In this document: piece by piece, positions 25,464 to 34,288 of the stretch
How the letters are laid out: every line of letters starts with the position of its first letter
Numbering within the stretch: position 1 is the first letter of the stretch
NCBI GenBank assembly: GCA_013213745.1
Contig: JABSQH010000038.1
Span: 1-64,000 of the forward strand
Reading direction: 5' to 3'
DNA from: Ilumatobacteraceae bacterium
GTDB lineage: Bacteria > Actinomycetota > Acidimicrobiia > Acidimicrobiales > Ilumatobacteraceae
Length of the DNA: 64,000 bases
Position numbers and translations under genes: made by a program
The notes under the pieces: generated by a model
Database searches by the model: none
What the model saw: only the letters and a program-made list of their open reading frames with translations
Told to the model about the DNA's origin: nothing

Positions 25464-26351
25464 TCAATTCGCTCCAGCGGCGAGATCATGAGGGCCAGCA
25501 GACGGGTAGCCATGACCGGCGCGGATGTGTTCGCCCCACGGCCGCAGCGTGGCGATGAGTTCGTCGATGTCGTCGCCCAGAGCAACCAGGGCGGGCTGCA
25601 TCGCGGTGTCGGTGTCGACCTCGACGCGCTCGCGTGCTGCCCGCCCGGCTTCGGTGAATCCGTCGCCGGCGATGTGTCCGCGCACGCGGAGGCGCTCAGC
25701 GGCGTGATCGAAGTCGTCGTCGGTCCAGGCGCGAGTGCGCGCGTAACTGCGCATCGGCAGCCCCCAGTACAACTCGGTGGCGAGTCCGATCTCGGTGGCG
25801 TCGTACCCGGCGGTGGTCCACGCGGCCACGTGGGCGTCGCCCCGGAACTCGCGCAGCGCATCGCCCAACTGGAAGAGTGCACCCATCGGATCGTCGTCGA
25901 GGGGAACCGACCGGATCCCGGCAAACAACGGTCGGCCCTCGACCCGCAACGGTTCGACCGCACGTGCCAGCAACTCGATCACGCGCGCGAGTCCGTCTGG
26001 CGACGAACCGAGCAGACGGCGCAACTGGGCGACAGCGCCGTCGTGACGGGCCGATCGGATCGTCGGGGCATCGGTGCGGGACCACCCGAGCGCGACGGCC
26101 GGCACGACCGCTGCAGGGGAGAACACGCCAAACGCGGATGCAACGACCTCTCCGGGCACCTGACCGAGCAGACTGCCGCGGCTGGTGAAGTAGGCAGGAC
26201 CGTCGGGCAAGACCACGCCGCCGGCGTCACCCGGGCTGCCATCGAATCCGAGATCGACGTAGTTCGCGTGCGCTTCGGGAGAGAAGAACACCTGCCCGAT
26301 CACGGGTTCGAGCGCTGACCCGAGTCGGCGCGCATTCGGGGTGTCGGACAT
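25464..26351 (-). CDS. SCO6745-family protein
   Basis: A 295-residue soluble protein resembling the actinobacterial SCO6745 family (all-alpha, winged-helix-like; function unknown). Recognisable pieces are NYVDLGFDGSPGDAGGVVLPDGPAYFTSRGSLLGQV in the N-terminal part, quoted here as two adjoining blocks around residues 29-64, and AAERLRVRGHIAGDGFTEAGRAARERVE near 230-257. The ATG at 26351 follows the neighbouring gene's stop by two bases or less, so it is co-transcribed with it and probably with the TetR gene upstream. Confidence 0.7.
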   Translation of the reverse strand: MSDTPNARRLGSALEPVIGQVFFSPEAHANYVDLGFDGSPGDAGGVVLPDGPAYFTSRGSLLGQVPGEVVASAFGVFSPAAVVPAVALGWSRTDAPTIRSARHDGAVAQLRRLLGSSPDGLARVIELLARAVEPLRVEGRPLFAGIRSVPLDDDPMGALFQLGDALREFRGDAHVAAWTTAGYDATEIGLATELYWGLPMRSYARTRAWTDDDFDHAAERLRVRGHIAGDGFTEAGRAARERVEVDTDTAMQPALVALGDDIDELIATLRPWGEHIRAGHGYPSAGPHDLAAGAN

Positions 26352-26353
26352 GG

Positions 26354-26761
26354 TCAGGCTCCACGTGCCAACTGTGATGCCAGCGCCGGACCGTCGATGT
26401 CGATCGCCAGCCACTGGGGGTGTTCCGTTGCGGCGCGTTCGGGATCGGTGTGCGCGATGACCAGCGAGCCTTGCTCGATCACTTCGTCGAACAGGGCTTG
26501 ATATCGCTCGACGTCGAAGGCGATGGCGAATGTGGCCTCGACCGGCACCGACATGCGGATCGCCAGCACGATCGTGTCGTCGAGTCGGGCGGCCTCGGTG
26601 CGCACGTCGCCGACTCCCTCCACGGCGTGAACACGCGCCAAGTCGGCGATCTCTGGAGAGTCGGAGGCGTCGATGGCCACCGTCGGCAGCCGTCGACCGT
26701 CGGTGTCCACCGAGTAGCCCGATCCGAGCGCTGCGAAGATGGGGATCTGATCGTCGTTCAT
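26354..26761 (-). CDS. Hypothetical 135-residue protein
   Basis: An acidic protein starting MNDDQIPIFAALGSG. It has alternating strands and helices and no motif I recognise. It starts 11 bases after the TetR gene and ends 2 bases before the SCO6745-family gene, forming a three-gene unit. The longer upstream frame is a TetR shadow. Confidence 0.65.
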   Translation of the reverse strand: MNDDQIPIFAALGSGYSVDTDGRRLPTVAIDASDSPEIADLARVHAVEGVGDVRTEAARLDDTIVLAIRMSVPVEATFAIAFDVERYQALFDEVIEQGSLVIAHTDPERAATEHPQWLAIDIDGPALASQLARGA

Positions 26762-26771
26762 GATGAGTTGC

Positions 26772-27359
26772 TCATCCTTGCTTGCTCGATCGGCGCCGTT
26801 GCGACGTGGCGAGTACGGCGATGACCTCGCTGACCAGTGCGCATTGCCGCTCGCGGCCGGCGCTGATGTGCGGGCGCAGCGCGTCTGGCGTGCCGACCCA
26901 TGCTCCGGCAACCGCGATCACGATGGCCAGCACGTCGCCGGGGAGGAACTGATCGTTCGAGCCGAAGCTCGACCGCACCTCGGTGAGGCCATCGACGATC
27001 TCGTCATAGGCGGCGCGCTGGGCATCGGTGGCGTTCGGCCGTTCGAGCGGTCTCCACGCATCGAGGCGCAAGACGTCTGGATGGTCGGCGACGTAGTCGA
27101 AGAGCGCTGTCGCATACCCCGCGAGGTCGCGTGGGGTGAACGGCACCGCGGCGTGCAGTTGGTCGAACGACGTCTCGACCACGCGATCGAACAGCTCGTC
27201 CTTGTTCCCGGAGTATGCGGAGATCAGTGATTTGTTGGCGTTGGCAGCTACGGCGATGCCGTCGACGCGGGCTCCGGCGAGTCCGTGCGTCCCGAACTCT
27301 CTCGTGGCGGCGGACAAGATGCGCGCCCGTGTGGCCTCGGCATCTCGGAGAAGGGCCAT
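26772..27359 (-). CDS. TetR-family transcriptional regulator
   Basis: A 195-residue regulator. The N-terminal helix-turn-helix spans about residues 9-55 (RARILSAATREFGTHGLAG then ANANKSLISAYSGNKDELF); the C-terminal ligand domain is helical. The ATG at 27359 has GCAGG 6 bases upstream; GTG at 27365 is an alternative. A perfect 12-bp palindrome lies about 50 bases upstream, between this gene and a decayed SDR on the other strand, and is the likely operator for autoregulation. Confidence 0.87.
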   Translation of the reverse strand: MALLRDAEATRARILSAATREFGTHGLAGARVDGIAVAANANKSLISAYSGNKDELFDRVVETSFDQLHAAVPFTPRDLAGYATALFDYVADHPDVLRLDAWRPLERPNATDAQRAAYDEIVDGLTEVRSSFGSNDQFLPGDVLAIVIAVAGAWVGTPDALRPHISAGRERQCALVSEVIAVLATSQRRRSSKQG

Positions 27360-27409
27360 TGACACCTGCCTAGTGGTTGACGACGAATGACGACGAGTCT
27401 GGGTTCCAA

Positions 27410-27421
27410 CTAACTAGTTAG
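27410..27421. promoter_or_regulatory. Perfect palindrome CTAACTAGTTAG, likely TetR operator
   Basis: A 12-bp perfect inverted repeat in the gap between the divergent TetR gene and the SDR pseudogene. It is AT-rich compared with its surroundings. Position and symmetry fit a TetR-type operator controlling both directions. Confidence 0.6.
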
Positions 27422-27439
27422 ATCGCCATACCGCGAGGA

Positions 27440-28150
27440 TCGCAGACGACGTCGACCGCACTCATCACCGGCACATCAACTGACGTCGGCCGGGCCACGG
27501 TCAAACACCTCGCCGCCAACGGATGGAACGTCGTGGCGGCGATGCGCGACCCCCACGCCGAGTCCACACGCGACGACCCGTTGAACGCCCTCGGGGGCGC
27601 GTACGGCCCGCTCGAGTCCACCTCGCGCGAGAAGATCGTTCCCAGTTCGAGACCAACGTGATCGGTCTCTTCGATGTCACCAAGGCCGTCCTCGCGCAGA
27701 TACGACAGCGCGGTTCGGGAACGATCGTCAACGTGTCGTCGATGGGCGGCACGATCACGATGTCGCTCGGTTCCCCATGTCACGGCACCAAGTTCGCAGT
27801 GGAAGGCCTGTCCGAAGCCCTCAACTTCGAGCTCAGCGCAATCGGCGTGAAGATGAAGATCATCGAGCCCGGAATCATCACCACCGACTTCTCCGGCAGG
27901 TCGATGGACCTGCCGGTCGACCCGGAGCTCACCGAGTACGAGCCGGTGATACAAGCTGTGATCGTCGCATCGCAAGCCGACCGACCGACCGACAATTTCG
28001 CCGGAGCTGGTCGCCGAGGTCATCTTCGACGCAGCCACCGACGGAACCGATCAGCTGCGGTACGACGCCGCCGAGATCATCGCAGCGCGCAAAGCGGCCG
28101 ACGAGGCAACGTTTGTGGCGCGGATGCGAGAGACCTACGGGCTCACCTGA
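27440..28150 (+). pseudogene. Decayed short-chain dehydrogenase
   Basis: SDR pieces appear in order but in different frames. ALITGTSTDVGRATVKHLA (cofactor motif, about 27453-27510) is followed by AAMRDP, then a jump to GGAYGPLEST (about 27595-27625), so the central NNAG region is deleted. A frameshift follows, after which RSQFETNVIGLFDVTKAVLA and the VKMKIIEPGIITTDF block read in a second frame (about 27640-27990). A last shift gives SPELVAEVIFDAATDGT to RMRETYGLT and the stop at 28150. No good start codon precedes the first piece. A classical SDR that once paired with the TetR across the palindrome. Confidence 0.8.
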
Positions 28151-29115
28151 ACGCCAGCGCGACTCGCGACCCACTCCCACAGCTCGGCCCGGTGCTCGGC
28201 GGTGTCGGTGCGATTGGTCGTCGGCAGTTTGTGGATCGGCCGGGGCTGACGATCGAGCCAGAAGCGTCCGCTCGAGTCCAGTGCCGCGTCATCGGCGGCC
28301 AGCCACACGAGGGTGTCGGCGCCTTGCTCGGGAGTGCGCAAGAACGGCCCCATCACCTTGGCGAACGTGGGGAGGCCCGCATCGACGCCGGGGGTGTCGG
28401 CCCAACCCGGGTGGAGTGCATGAAACGCAATCCCCCGATCGCCATAGCGCTCGGCCCACATCTCGTTGAGCGTCACCTGGGCGCGTTTGGCGCGGGCGTA
28501 CTGCTCGGTGCCGTTGTACCGATCGGCGGCGAGCTCGAGATCGTCGACATGCAGACCCGACGCATACATCCCCCCCGACGACATCGTGATCACCCGCGAC
28601 GGCGCAGATTCGGTGAGTCGGTCGAGCAACAGATTGGTCAACAAGAACGGCCCGACGACCTGGCTGGCAACCGTCGCTTCGGTTCCATCGGCGGCAACAC
28701 TGCGCTCCGGGTCGAGCGAGCCCGCATTGTGCACGAGCACATCGAGTCGGTCGTGGTCCGCGAGTACACGCTCGGCGAGATCCAGGATCTGAGCGAGGTC
28801 GCCCATGTCGGCAGGCACCTGGGTGATCGCGCTGTTGCCGGTGGCGTCGACGAGGTCAGCGACGGCGCGCTCGTTGCGCGCGGCGGATCGCCCGACCACC
28901 ACCAGCGTCGCCCCGCAGTGGGCGAGCTGATGCGCCGCCGCCGCCCCGAGGCCGGACGTCGCGCCGGTGATCACGATGACCCGATCGGTGAGGTCGTAGT
29001 CGTCGAGCGACGACCAATTGGCGAGACGCTGGCGAGCCTCGAAACCGAGACGGGTGAAGCTGGTGACGATCGGCGCCTCGATCAGGCCGTCCGCGATCGA
29101 CCGGACATTCATCAT
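28135..29115 (-). CDS. Short-chain dehydrogenase/reductase
   Basis: A 326-residue SDR with an N-terminal extension of about 45 residues. The cofactor motif VIVITGATSGLGAAAA is near 47-62, DVLVHNAGSLDP near 124, and the active site has Ser in MSSGGMYASG and YARAKRAQV (Tyr/Lys pair) near 205. Resembles retinol dehydrogenase/DHRS-type SDRs. ATG at 29115 gives an ATGA overlap with the SRPBCC gene; ATGs at 29121 and 29112 are also possible. Coupled with two SRPBCC-like proteins upstream, suggesting lipid or hydrophobic substrate handling (inference). Confidence 0.87.
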   Translation of the reverse strand: MMNVRSIADGLIEAPIVTSFTRLGFEARQRLANWSSLDDYDLTDRVIVITGATSGLGAAAAHQLAHCGATLVVVGRSAARNERAVADLVDATGNSAITQVPADMGDLAQILDLAERVLADHDRLDVLVHNAGSLDPERSVAADGTEATVASQVVGPFLLTNLLLDRLTESAPSRVITMSSGGMYASGLHVDDLELAADRYNGTEQYARAKRAQVTLNEMWAERYGDRGIAFHALHPGWADTPGVDAGLPTFAKVMGPFLRTPEQGADTLVWLAADDAALDSSGRFWLDRQPRPIHKLPTTNRTDTAEHRAELWEWVASRAGVQVSP

Positions 29116-29561
29116 GCACACACGCGTTCGCCGGCAAGCGCGTCGATCAGCCCGGCAGCGGCGCGATCGCCGATCTGCCGAAACGTCACGCCGAGCAGCG
29201 GGTCGGACAGTCCGAGCAGACCCTTGAGCCGCAGTTCGGCGTCGTAGGTGACGATCGAGCCGTCGCCGTCGACTTCGGCGGTGATCGAGTCTTCGGAGGT
29301 CAGCCAGAGGTTCTCCGCGAACGCAGTCATCGTGGTTGACTCCGCGTCGAACGCAACGGTGTCATAGCGCAGCGCCAACGTGCCGGCCGGCAGCTTGACG
29401 ACCACGTCGAACGAGCTCTCAGCCCCGGCGCCGTCGCCTTGGAGCTGCTCCACCTCGACCACGCCGGGGTCCCACTCGGCGAAGTTCCGGAGGTCCGCCA
29501 TGTACGCGAACGCCTCGGTGGGCGTCATCGAGGTGCGAACGCGAACGACGTAGCGGGCCAT
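29112..29561 (-). CDS. SRPBCC-family protein
   Basis: A 149-residue START/Bet v1-like hydrophobic-ligand protein: MTPTEAFAYMADLRNFAEWDPGVV near the N-terminus is the typical first helix pair and strand, and the C-terminal helix GDRAAAGLIDAL closes the pocket. The ATG at 29561 is the first credible start. Overlaps the SDR gene by 4 bases, so the two work together. Confidence 0.8.
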   Translation of the reverse strand: MARYVVRVRTSMTPTEAFAYMADLRNFAEWDPGVVEVEQLQGDGAGAESSFDVVVKLPAGTLALRYDTVAFDAESTTMTAFAENLWLTSEDSITAEVDGDGSIVTYDAELRLKGLLGLSDPLLGVTFRQIGDRAAAGLIDALAGERVCA

Positions 29562-29639
29562 GCTCGCTACAGCAGAATGGAAGCGTCGACTATTCCCACC
29601 TCGTCCTGGGCGGACCAACGGCGCGACAGCCGCGATGCG

Positions 29640-30185
29640 TCACCGACGCCAATCGTTCGGGATTCCTCGTTCGCACCAGCTGCCGAACCGCCGCCAGAAG
29701 AGGCCCATCGCGGCGACCCACACTCCCTCAGCCCGGCGGCGAACGTCGGTATCGAGTTGGAGCTGCATCACAGTGGTGCCGTCGATCGGCCCATCGTCGA
29801 CCCAGAACTGCAAACGAGTGGGGCGAAAAAGGGCATGACTCACCGCGTAGCTGCCGTAGCAGTACTGGAGATCCCGATAGCGCTCCACCTCGATGACACC
29901 GAGCACCCCCGAGAACGACATCAATGGGCCCACGTGCGCGTTGTAGACCCCCTCCGAGAACCCGGTGTCGCCGGCGGCGTTGCGCAGGAACTCGACGCGG
30001 AACGGTGGGATCTGTCCGTCGACGAACGTTGCGGGATCGCACAACCAGGCCCACACGGCGGCTCGCGACCGACCAATCTGCCATCGGTGCTCGTAGACGT
30101 TGCGCACGAAACCCGGGGGCGGTTGCTCCGGGAACGGCGCCACCGAGAGAATCGGACCCTCGATCCTCGGTGCTGATTGCTCCAT
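29640..30185 (-). CDS. SRPBCC-like hypothetical protein
   Basis: A 181-residue protein with YEHRWQIGRSRAAVWAWLCDPATF (about 31-54), which has the feel of the SRPBCC N-terminal segment, then beta strands with aromatic residues and a C-terminal helix FWRRFGSWCERG. Family assignment is by pattern only. It precedes the SRPBCC-SDR pair by 78 bases on the same strand. Confidence 0.6.
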   Translation of the reverse strand: MEQSAPRIEGPILSVAPFPEQPPPGFVRNVYEHRWQIGRSRAAVWAWLCDPATFVDGQIPPFRVEFLRNAAGDTGFSEGVYNAHVGPLMSFSGVLGVIEVERYRDLQYCYGSYAVSHALFRPTRLQFWVDDGPIDGTTVMQLQLDTDVRRRAEGVWVAAMGLFWRRFGSWCERGIPNDWRR

Positions 30186-30218
30186 GCCGACAGTCTCGTC
30201 GCTCGAGACGGCGACCGT

Positions 30219-30605
30219 TCAGTCGTTCAATACAGCCGACGTCGTCGCGAGCGAAAGCACCGACAACGCCGGGAGGTAGCGCTTCGGCGGATCCCCCGCC
30301 CTGATGTGCATGACGATCGCCCCGACCATGAAACCGGCAAGGCCGATCGAGGCCGGTCGAGCGAGACGCGGCACGGCCAGTCCGACCAGCATCGTCCCGG
30401 CGAGGCCGACCTTGGCTGCCCCGACGCCGTACATCTGCGTTTCGGACAGCCCGTAGACCTCGAACTCCTCTTTCATGTTCGTGGCGTCGCCGCCGCGGTA
30501 TCCGGTGTCCTTGTTGAACCGAAAAAACCACACGTTGATGATCCAGAGCGCGGCCACGGTCTGTGCCAGTTTGCCGATCACTGTCGTGACAGTTCCCTGC
30601 GACAT
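30219..30605 (-). CDS. DoxX-like small membrane protein
   Basis: A 128-residue protein with four hydrophobic segments (about 8-28, 60-80, 84-100 and 112-125). The GVGAAKVGLAGTMLVGL and GFMVGAIVMHIRAGD segments look like the DoxX/DUF4345-type family. Function unknown; inner membrane. Upstream of the SRPBCC genes on the same strand. Confidence 0.65.
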   Translation of the reverse strand: MSQGTVTTVIGKLAQTVAALWIINVWFFRFNKDTGYRGGDATNMKEEFEVYGLSETQMYGVGAAKVGLAGTMLVGLAVPRLARPASIGLAGFMVGAIVMHIRAGDPPKRYLPALSVLSLATTSAVLND

Positions 30606-30618
30606 CCTGCCACCTTAC

Positions 30619-30973
30619 GCATGACGCCCGATCGCGTCGAGCGCGACGACGCCGAGCCGGTCGAGCGCATCCGCCAGCTCCTCCACGCATACGTTGCGTT
30701 CACGACGACGCACAGCGACACGCATCGCTGCGCCGGGCCCTCGAAGACGGCCAGACCGCGGGATCGATCCGCACGAGCAACCCCCGAGTGATGGCCCAGA
30801 CCCTGTGGTCCCGCGTCCATGGCGCCCTCGCGCTGCCCATCAACATCGACACCGACGACCTCGCCGACGGACCCTCGATCGCCGAGGAGATGATCGCCGC
30901 CCTCGTTCGTTCCATCAGCACCGAGATGACCGTCGATACGACCAGCGATGACGCTGACAAGGAGACCCGATGA
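30619..30973 (+). pseudogene. TetR C-terminal remnant
   Basis: From 30619 one frame reads TPDRVERDDAEPVERIRQLL then HAYVAFTTTHSDTHR, typical of the first helices of a TetR ligand domain. After a shift near 30725, a second frame reads MAQTLWSRVHGALALP then INIDTDDLADGPSIAEE (from 30791), the end of a WHG-type TetR C-terminal domain, with its stop at 30973. The helix-turn-helix is missing. It is a truncated, frameshifted regulator. Confidence 0.65.
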
Positions 30974-31083
30974 CCCTGCTCGACGACCCCCGCCCCATCT
31001 CCGCCGACTCGCACGCGCTGGAAGGCCTCGAAGTGTTCGAGGGGCGAGCCGACCACAGCATGACGCGCTCATGCCGACCTTAA
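30970..31083 (+). pseudogene. N-terminal fragment, possibly amidohydrolase
   Basis: A 37-codon frame, MTLLDDPRPISADSHAL and onward, starts by ATGA overlap with the TetR remnant and stops at 31083. The ISADSH segment is like the start of amidohydrolase-2 family enzymes (ISxDSHxxE), so this may be the stub of a gene that followed the regulator. Weak evidence because it is short. Confidence 0.35.
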
Positions 31084-31127
31084 GGGCGTCAGCCGCGTTG
31101 CATTCGCCGGCACGGGCGCGCTAACCA

Positions 31128-32468
31128 ATGGCCGACACCAATGGGGGTTCGATGATCACGCAGCTGTACGCCGACGACATCGCGCGGCAAGCGGACGACA
31201 ACCCGACGATCTACGGCGACGTCGACTTCGCGTTGCTCCCCGAGCGGTACGACCGCGACGCATCGGTTGACGACGAACGATTCGCGCCGATTCGATCACG
31301 TGTTGCCGATGTGATCGATGACGAGGCCCTCATGGGTCGTGTACGCAACTACACGATGAAGGGTGACCGCGTCGCTGACGCATACGCGGCCCTGATCCCC
31401 GAGTACGGGTTCGGCACGCTGATCGACATGCTCGAACAGGCCTGGGCCGATGGGCCTGAGGCAGTCGCCGCTGCCCCGGCTGAGCTGGGCGCCTTCATCG
31501 CGTCGATGGAGGAAACGGCCGGCTGGGTCGACCTCGACCTCGTCGAGAAGGGCGCGGCCGCCGAACGGATCCCGATGGCCACAGCGACCCCGTTCGCCAT
31601 CCGCGGCGCTTTCCTGGCGACGTTCCTCAACAAGTATGCGGCGCTCCCGATGACGATGACCGGCACGCTGTCGGACGAGGCTGCGGCGAAACGCGTCTTC
31701 GAGACGGCGAGTTTCTTCACCGCCACAACGTTGCCGAGAGCCCTCCGCCGCAACGGCAAGGGGTTTCTCGCCGCCGCCAAGGTACGCCTGATGCACTCGA
31801 TGGTGCGCTTCCATCTCATGCAGTCGGGCCAATGGGACGTGGCCACCTACGGCATCCCGATTCCACAAATCGACCAGATGCCGGCGGGCCAGATCGGTGT
31901 GTACTTCCTGTCGTCAGATGCGCTGTCCAATGGCCAGAGCGAGTTCACTGACAGCCAGCGCGCCGTGGTCGAGCTGTCGCGGTATCGGTGCTTCCTGCTC
32001 GGACTCCCGCAAGAGTTGGTCGGCCAAACACCACAAGAGGTTGTCGACCTGATGACCGCTCGTCATGTGTCGTTGCGCGAAGGGTTCGACGACGAGATTT
32101 GCGGGTCACTGGTTCGTGGCTCGCTCTCGGCCGAGCTCTTCGATCGCTCGACGTGGCGCGGGCGGGCCCACGGCTGGCTCGAGAACGGGTTCTCGCGATT
32201 CGTCCTGACGCAACGATTTCTCGGTGGTGACGAGGAGGTGGCTCGCTCCGTTGGGATCGACTTCGGCACCAGCCACAAGGTCGCCGCCACATTCGCCGGT
32301 GCGGCCATCGCCGGGACCACCGCGTTCTACCGGCTCGGCCCCAAGGTGCCCTACGCCGCCGAGTACGTCGACGCCCGCCTCAATCGCAAGCTGGCCCGTC
32401 TCCTCGACTCCTACGGTCACGCCGACTTCGTCACCGATCCGGACCGTTACCACCTCAACGATCGGTAA
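31128..32468 (+). CDS. MpaB/rubber-oxygenase (DUF2236) family protein
   Basis: A 446-residue protein of the oxygenase-MpaB / latex-clearing-protein family, which are b-type heme oxygenases. Typical pieces are the GAFLATFLNKYAALPM helix (about 157-172), the R...H heme-region RLMHSMVRFHLMQSGQWD (about 222-240) and the FTDSQRAVVELSRYRCFLLG segment; it ends YGHADFVTDPDRYHLNDR. The substrate is unknown. The ATG at 31128 lacks a ribosome site; ATG at 31152 has GGGGG 5 bases before it and may be the true start. It stands alone among decayed genes. Confidence 0.78.
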   Translation: MADTNGGSMITQLYADDIARQADDNPTIYGDVDFALLPERYDRDASVDDERFAPIRSRVADVIDDEALMGRVRNYTMKGDRVADAYAALIPEYGFGTLIDMLEQAWADGPEAVAAAPAELGAFIASMEETAGWVDLDLVEKGAAAERIPMATATPFAIRGAFLATFLNKYAALPMTMTGTLSDEAAAKRVFETASFFTATTLPRALRRNGKGFLAAAKVRLMHSMVRFHLMQSGQWDVATYGIPIPQIDQMPAGQIGVYFLSSDALSNGQSEFTDSQRAVVELSRYRCFLLGLPQELVGQTPQEVVDLMTARHVSLREGFDDEICGSLVRGSLSAELFDRSTWRGRAHGWLENGFSRFVLTQRFLGGDEEVARSVGIDFGTSHKVAATFAGAAIAGTTAFYRLGPKVPYAAEYVDARLNRKLARLLDSYGHADFVTDPDRYHLNDR

Positions 32469-32474
32469 CCGATG

Positions 32475-32830
32475 ACGCTGCAATCTGGGTGGCTTCGACC
32501 CATTGACGCCGAGCGAACGAAGCAACTGGGTCAACACCTGCGGGATGTATCCATCGTCGACCGGGCCGCTCACAATGCGACGGGCCGCGAACAAGATCGA
32601 TCCGCTCGACGACAAATCCGTGGTCGGCGAGCGCATTGACGTACCTACTCAGCGGTCGATGGACACACCGCACCGTCGCATTGCGCTCCTCGACTGCAGC
32701 GTCGCTCTCGGCGGCGACGCTGTCGATCACGTCGGGGACCACCGCCTGAATCAGCTGATCGCGATCGTCGAAGTAGTTGCAGAAGGTCCCCGCCGACTTC
32801 ACGGCGCGCATCGTGACCACCGATCGGATC
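32475..32830 (-). pseudogene. Decayed TetR-family regulator
   Basis: Minus-strand pieces of a TetR lie in different frames. VTMRAVKSAGTFCNYFDDRDQL (end of the helix-turn-helix, around 32770-32820) is followed by IQAVVPDVIDSVAAESDA. RYVNALADHGFVVERIDLV reads around 32610-32665, and the C-terminal PVDDGYIPQVLTQLLRSLGV at about 32520-32580. At least two frameshifts separate them and the first helix is absent. Confidence 0.65.
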
Positions 32831-33151
32831 CGAGACCTGCGGATCGGCCGATGCGCACGCCTCGGCGACTCGGGCGACGGCAGTCCGCGCCAGGTACGAC
32901 AACGCCAGGTGCAGCTCACTCAGCGACCCCTCACGCGCCGCCGCACGCAGCGCCCCGAGCCCGGTCGGCAAGGCGAGTTCAGCCCACCGGGTGCGGCGGA
33001 CTTCCCGATGTCGCTGCATGCAGAGCACGCACGGCAGCGAGATGGATCCTCACCGCCAGCGCCTGCGCAATCAGCGTCGCGGACGGCTCCGCCGCGGTGG
33101 TTCACGATCCGCAACGACGGGACCGGGACAGCGTCGCTGCAACGGTGTGCG
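32831..33151. other. Region without an intact gene
   Basis: Frames are open on both strands, but none has a family match I can defend. On the minus strand ELHLALSYLARTAVARVAEA (about 32870-32930) looks helical and protein-like, so this may be the remnant of a second gene fused to the TetR pseudogene. No repeats, RNA genes or terminators are visible. Confidence 0.4.
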
Positions 33152-33562
33152 CTACTCGTGGAAGATGATCTTCGTCGGGGTGATTCGCAGCACCGTTCGT
33201 TGCTGCTCGTCGAGCATCGTCACGATCGAAGCCGGATCGGGACGGTCGCTACCCGACAGCACCGCGAACACGTCGGCGGTGAGCTCGGCGCGCTGCGGGT
33301 CGTCGGTGATGGTCTCGGCATCGCCGTACACCACGAGGTGGACGCGTCCATCGGGCACGGTCAGGCTGACCTTCGGTTGGCGGGCGGCGTTGTTCCACTT
33401 CGCCGTGTACGACTTTGCCGAGATCACGATGCGTCCGTCGTCATCGACGAGGTAGCCGATCATCGACTGCTGCGGCGAGCCGTCGGCGCGTCCGGTGGCG
33501 AGCACACCCCAGATGTGCGCTTGCGCGTAGGCGAGATGCTGGGGATCCCATTCGACGGTCAT
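33152..33562 (-). CDS. PPOX-class (pyridoxamine phosphate oxidase-like/F420) protein
   Basis: A 136-residue split-barrel flavin- or F420-binding protein: AHIWGVLATGRADGSPQQSMIGYL (about 16-39) and ARQPKVSLTVPDGRVHLVVYGDAE (about 60-83) are the typical strands of the PPOX-class F420-dependent family. Probably a small reductase or binding protein. Its ATG overlaps the stop of the TetR gene (ATGA), so they are co-transcribed. Confidence 0.82.
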   Translation of the reverse strand: MTVEWDPQHLAYAQAHIWGVLATGRADGSPQQSMIGYLVDDDGRIVISAKSYTAKWNNAARQPKVSLTVPDGRVHLVVYGDAETITDDPQRAELTADVFAVLSGSDRPDPASIVTMLDEQQRTVLRITPTKIIFHE

Positions 33563-34251
33563 GTAGTCGTCCCTTCTCGAACGGGTCGTTGCGGTTCAGA
33601 GATCGGTGCGGGCAGAAAGGTCAGCACGAGTGCGTCGGCGTGCGCCACGATGAAGGCCGGGTCGAGGGTGTTGTAGCCGAGCAGCTCGGCTTCGGGTGCG
33701 TTCACATAGGCGAGCGAAGCCGCTCCGACGAGCGAGTAGTACAGCACGCTCTCGTCGATCGGCGGCACCTCGCCCGTCGCCCGTGCGGCCCGCCACTCGG
33801 TGGCCACGAGCTCGAATCGTGGACGAGTGTGGCGATCGACGATCCAACGCAAGCGGTCGGAGGGCACCGTGGACTCGTGCACCATGATGCGGTTCAACTC
33901 GGGCAGCTCGGCAGCGGCGTGCACGAACGAACGCACGGTGACGGCGAGCCGGTCGCGGGCGGTGACCGGTGCAGGTAGCGCCGCGGCGTGCCGTCGCATC
34001 GACTCGTCGAGCCGGTCGAAGAGATGGTCGAGCGCTGCTTTCCACAACGCCTCTTTCGACTCGAAGTGATAGTTGATCTGCGGCTGCTGTGTGTCCGCAG
34101 CCGCCGCGATGGAGCGCGTCGATGCCGCCTCGAACCCATGAGCTGCGAACTCCACCAACGCAGCCTCGACGAGCGCGGCGCGCCTGGCCTCCGAACGCGC
34201 CTGCCGACGCGGCGATCTTGGCGACGCGTCGTGTGATGTGGAAGATGACAC
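33559..34251 (-). CDS. TetR-family transcriptional regulator
   Basis: A 230-residue TetR. The helix-turn-helix is at about residues 24-70 (AALVEAALVEFAAHGFEAAS, then QPQINYHFESKEALWKAAL), followed by a helical ligand domain with a C-terminal tail. The start is a GTG. It is divergent from the VOC/sulfatase/hydrolase operon, across a short AT-rich gap, and is the likely repressor of that operon (inference from position). Confidence 0.87.
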   Translation of the reverse strand: MSSSTSHDASPRSPRRQARSEARRAALVEAALVEFAAHGFEAASTRSIAAAADTQQPQINYHFESKEALWKAALDHLFDRLDESMRRHAAALPAPVTARDRLAVTVRSFVHAAAELPELNRIMVHESTVPSDRLRWIVDRHTRPRFELVATEWRAARATGEVPPIDESVLYYSLVGAASLAYVNAPEAELLGYNTLDPAFIVAHADALVLTFLPAPISEPQRPVREGTTT

Positions 34252-34288
34252 GTTGCAATTCTATATCACTTGATCTAATTTGTCCAGT
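34252..34288. promoter_or_regulatory. AT-rich divergent promoter/operator region
   Basis: Unlike its GC-rich surroundings this 37-base gap is AT-rich (TTCTATATCACTTGATCT and on) and holds imperfect inverted repeats. It must carry the promoters of both the TetR gene and the catabolic operon, and probably the TetR operator. Confidence 0.45.

Noticed and set aside
27523-29247. Long plus frame joining the SDR remnant with sequence opposite the intact SDR
   Set aside because: Only about 27640-27990 resembles protein; the rest is the shadow of the minus-strand SDR. The SDR remnant changes frame.
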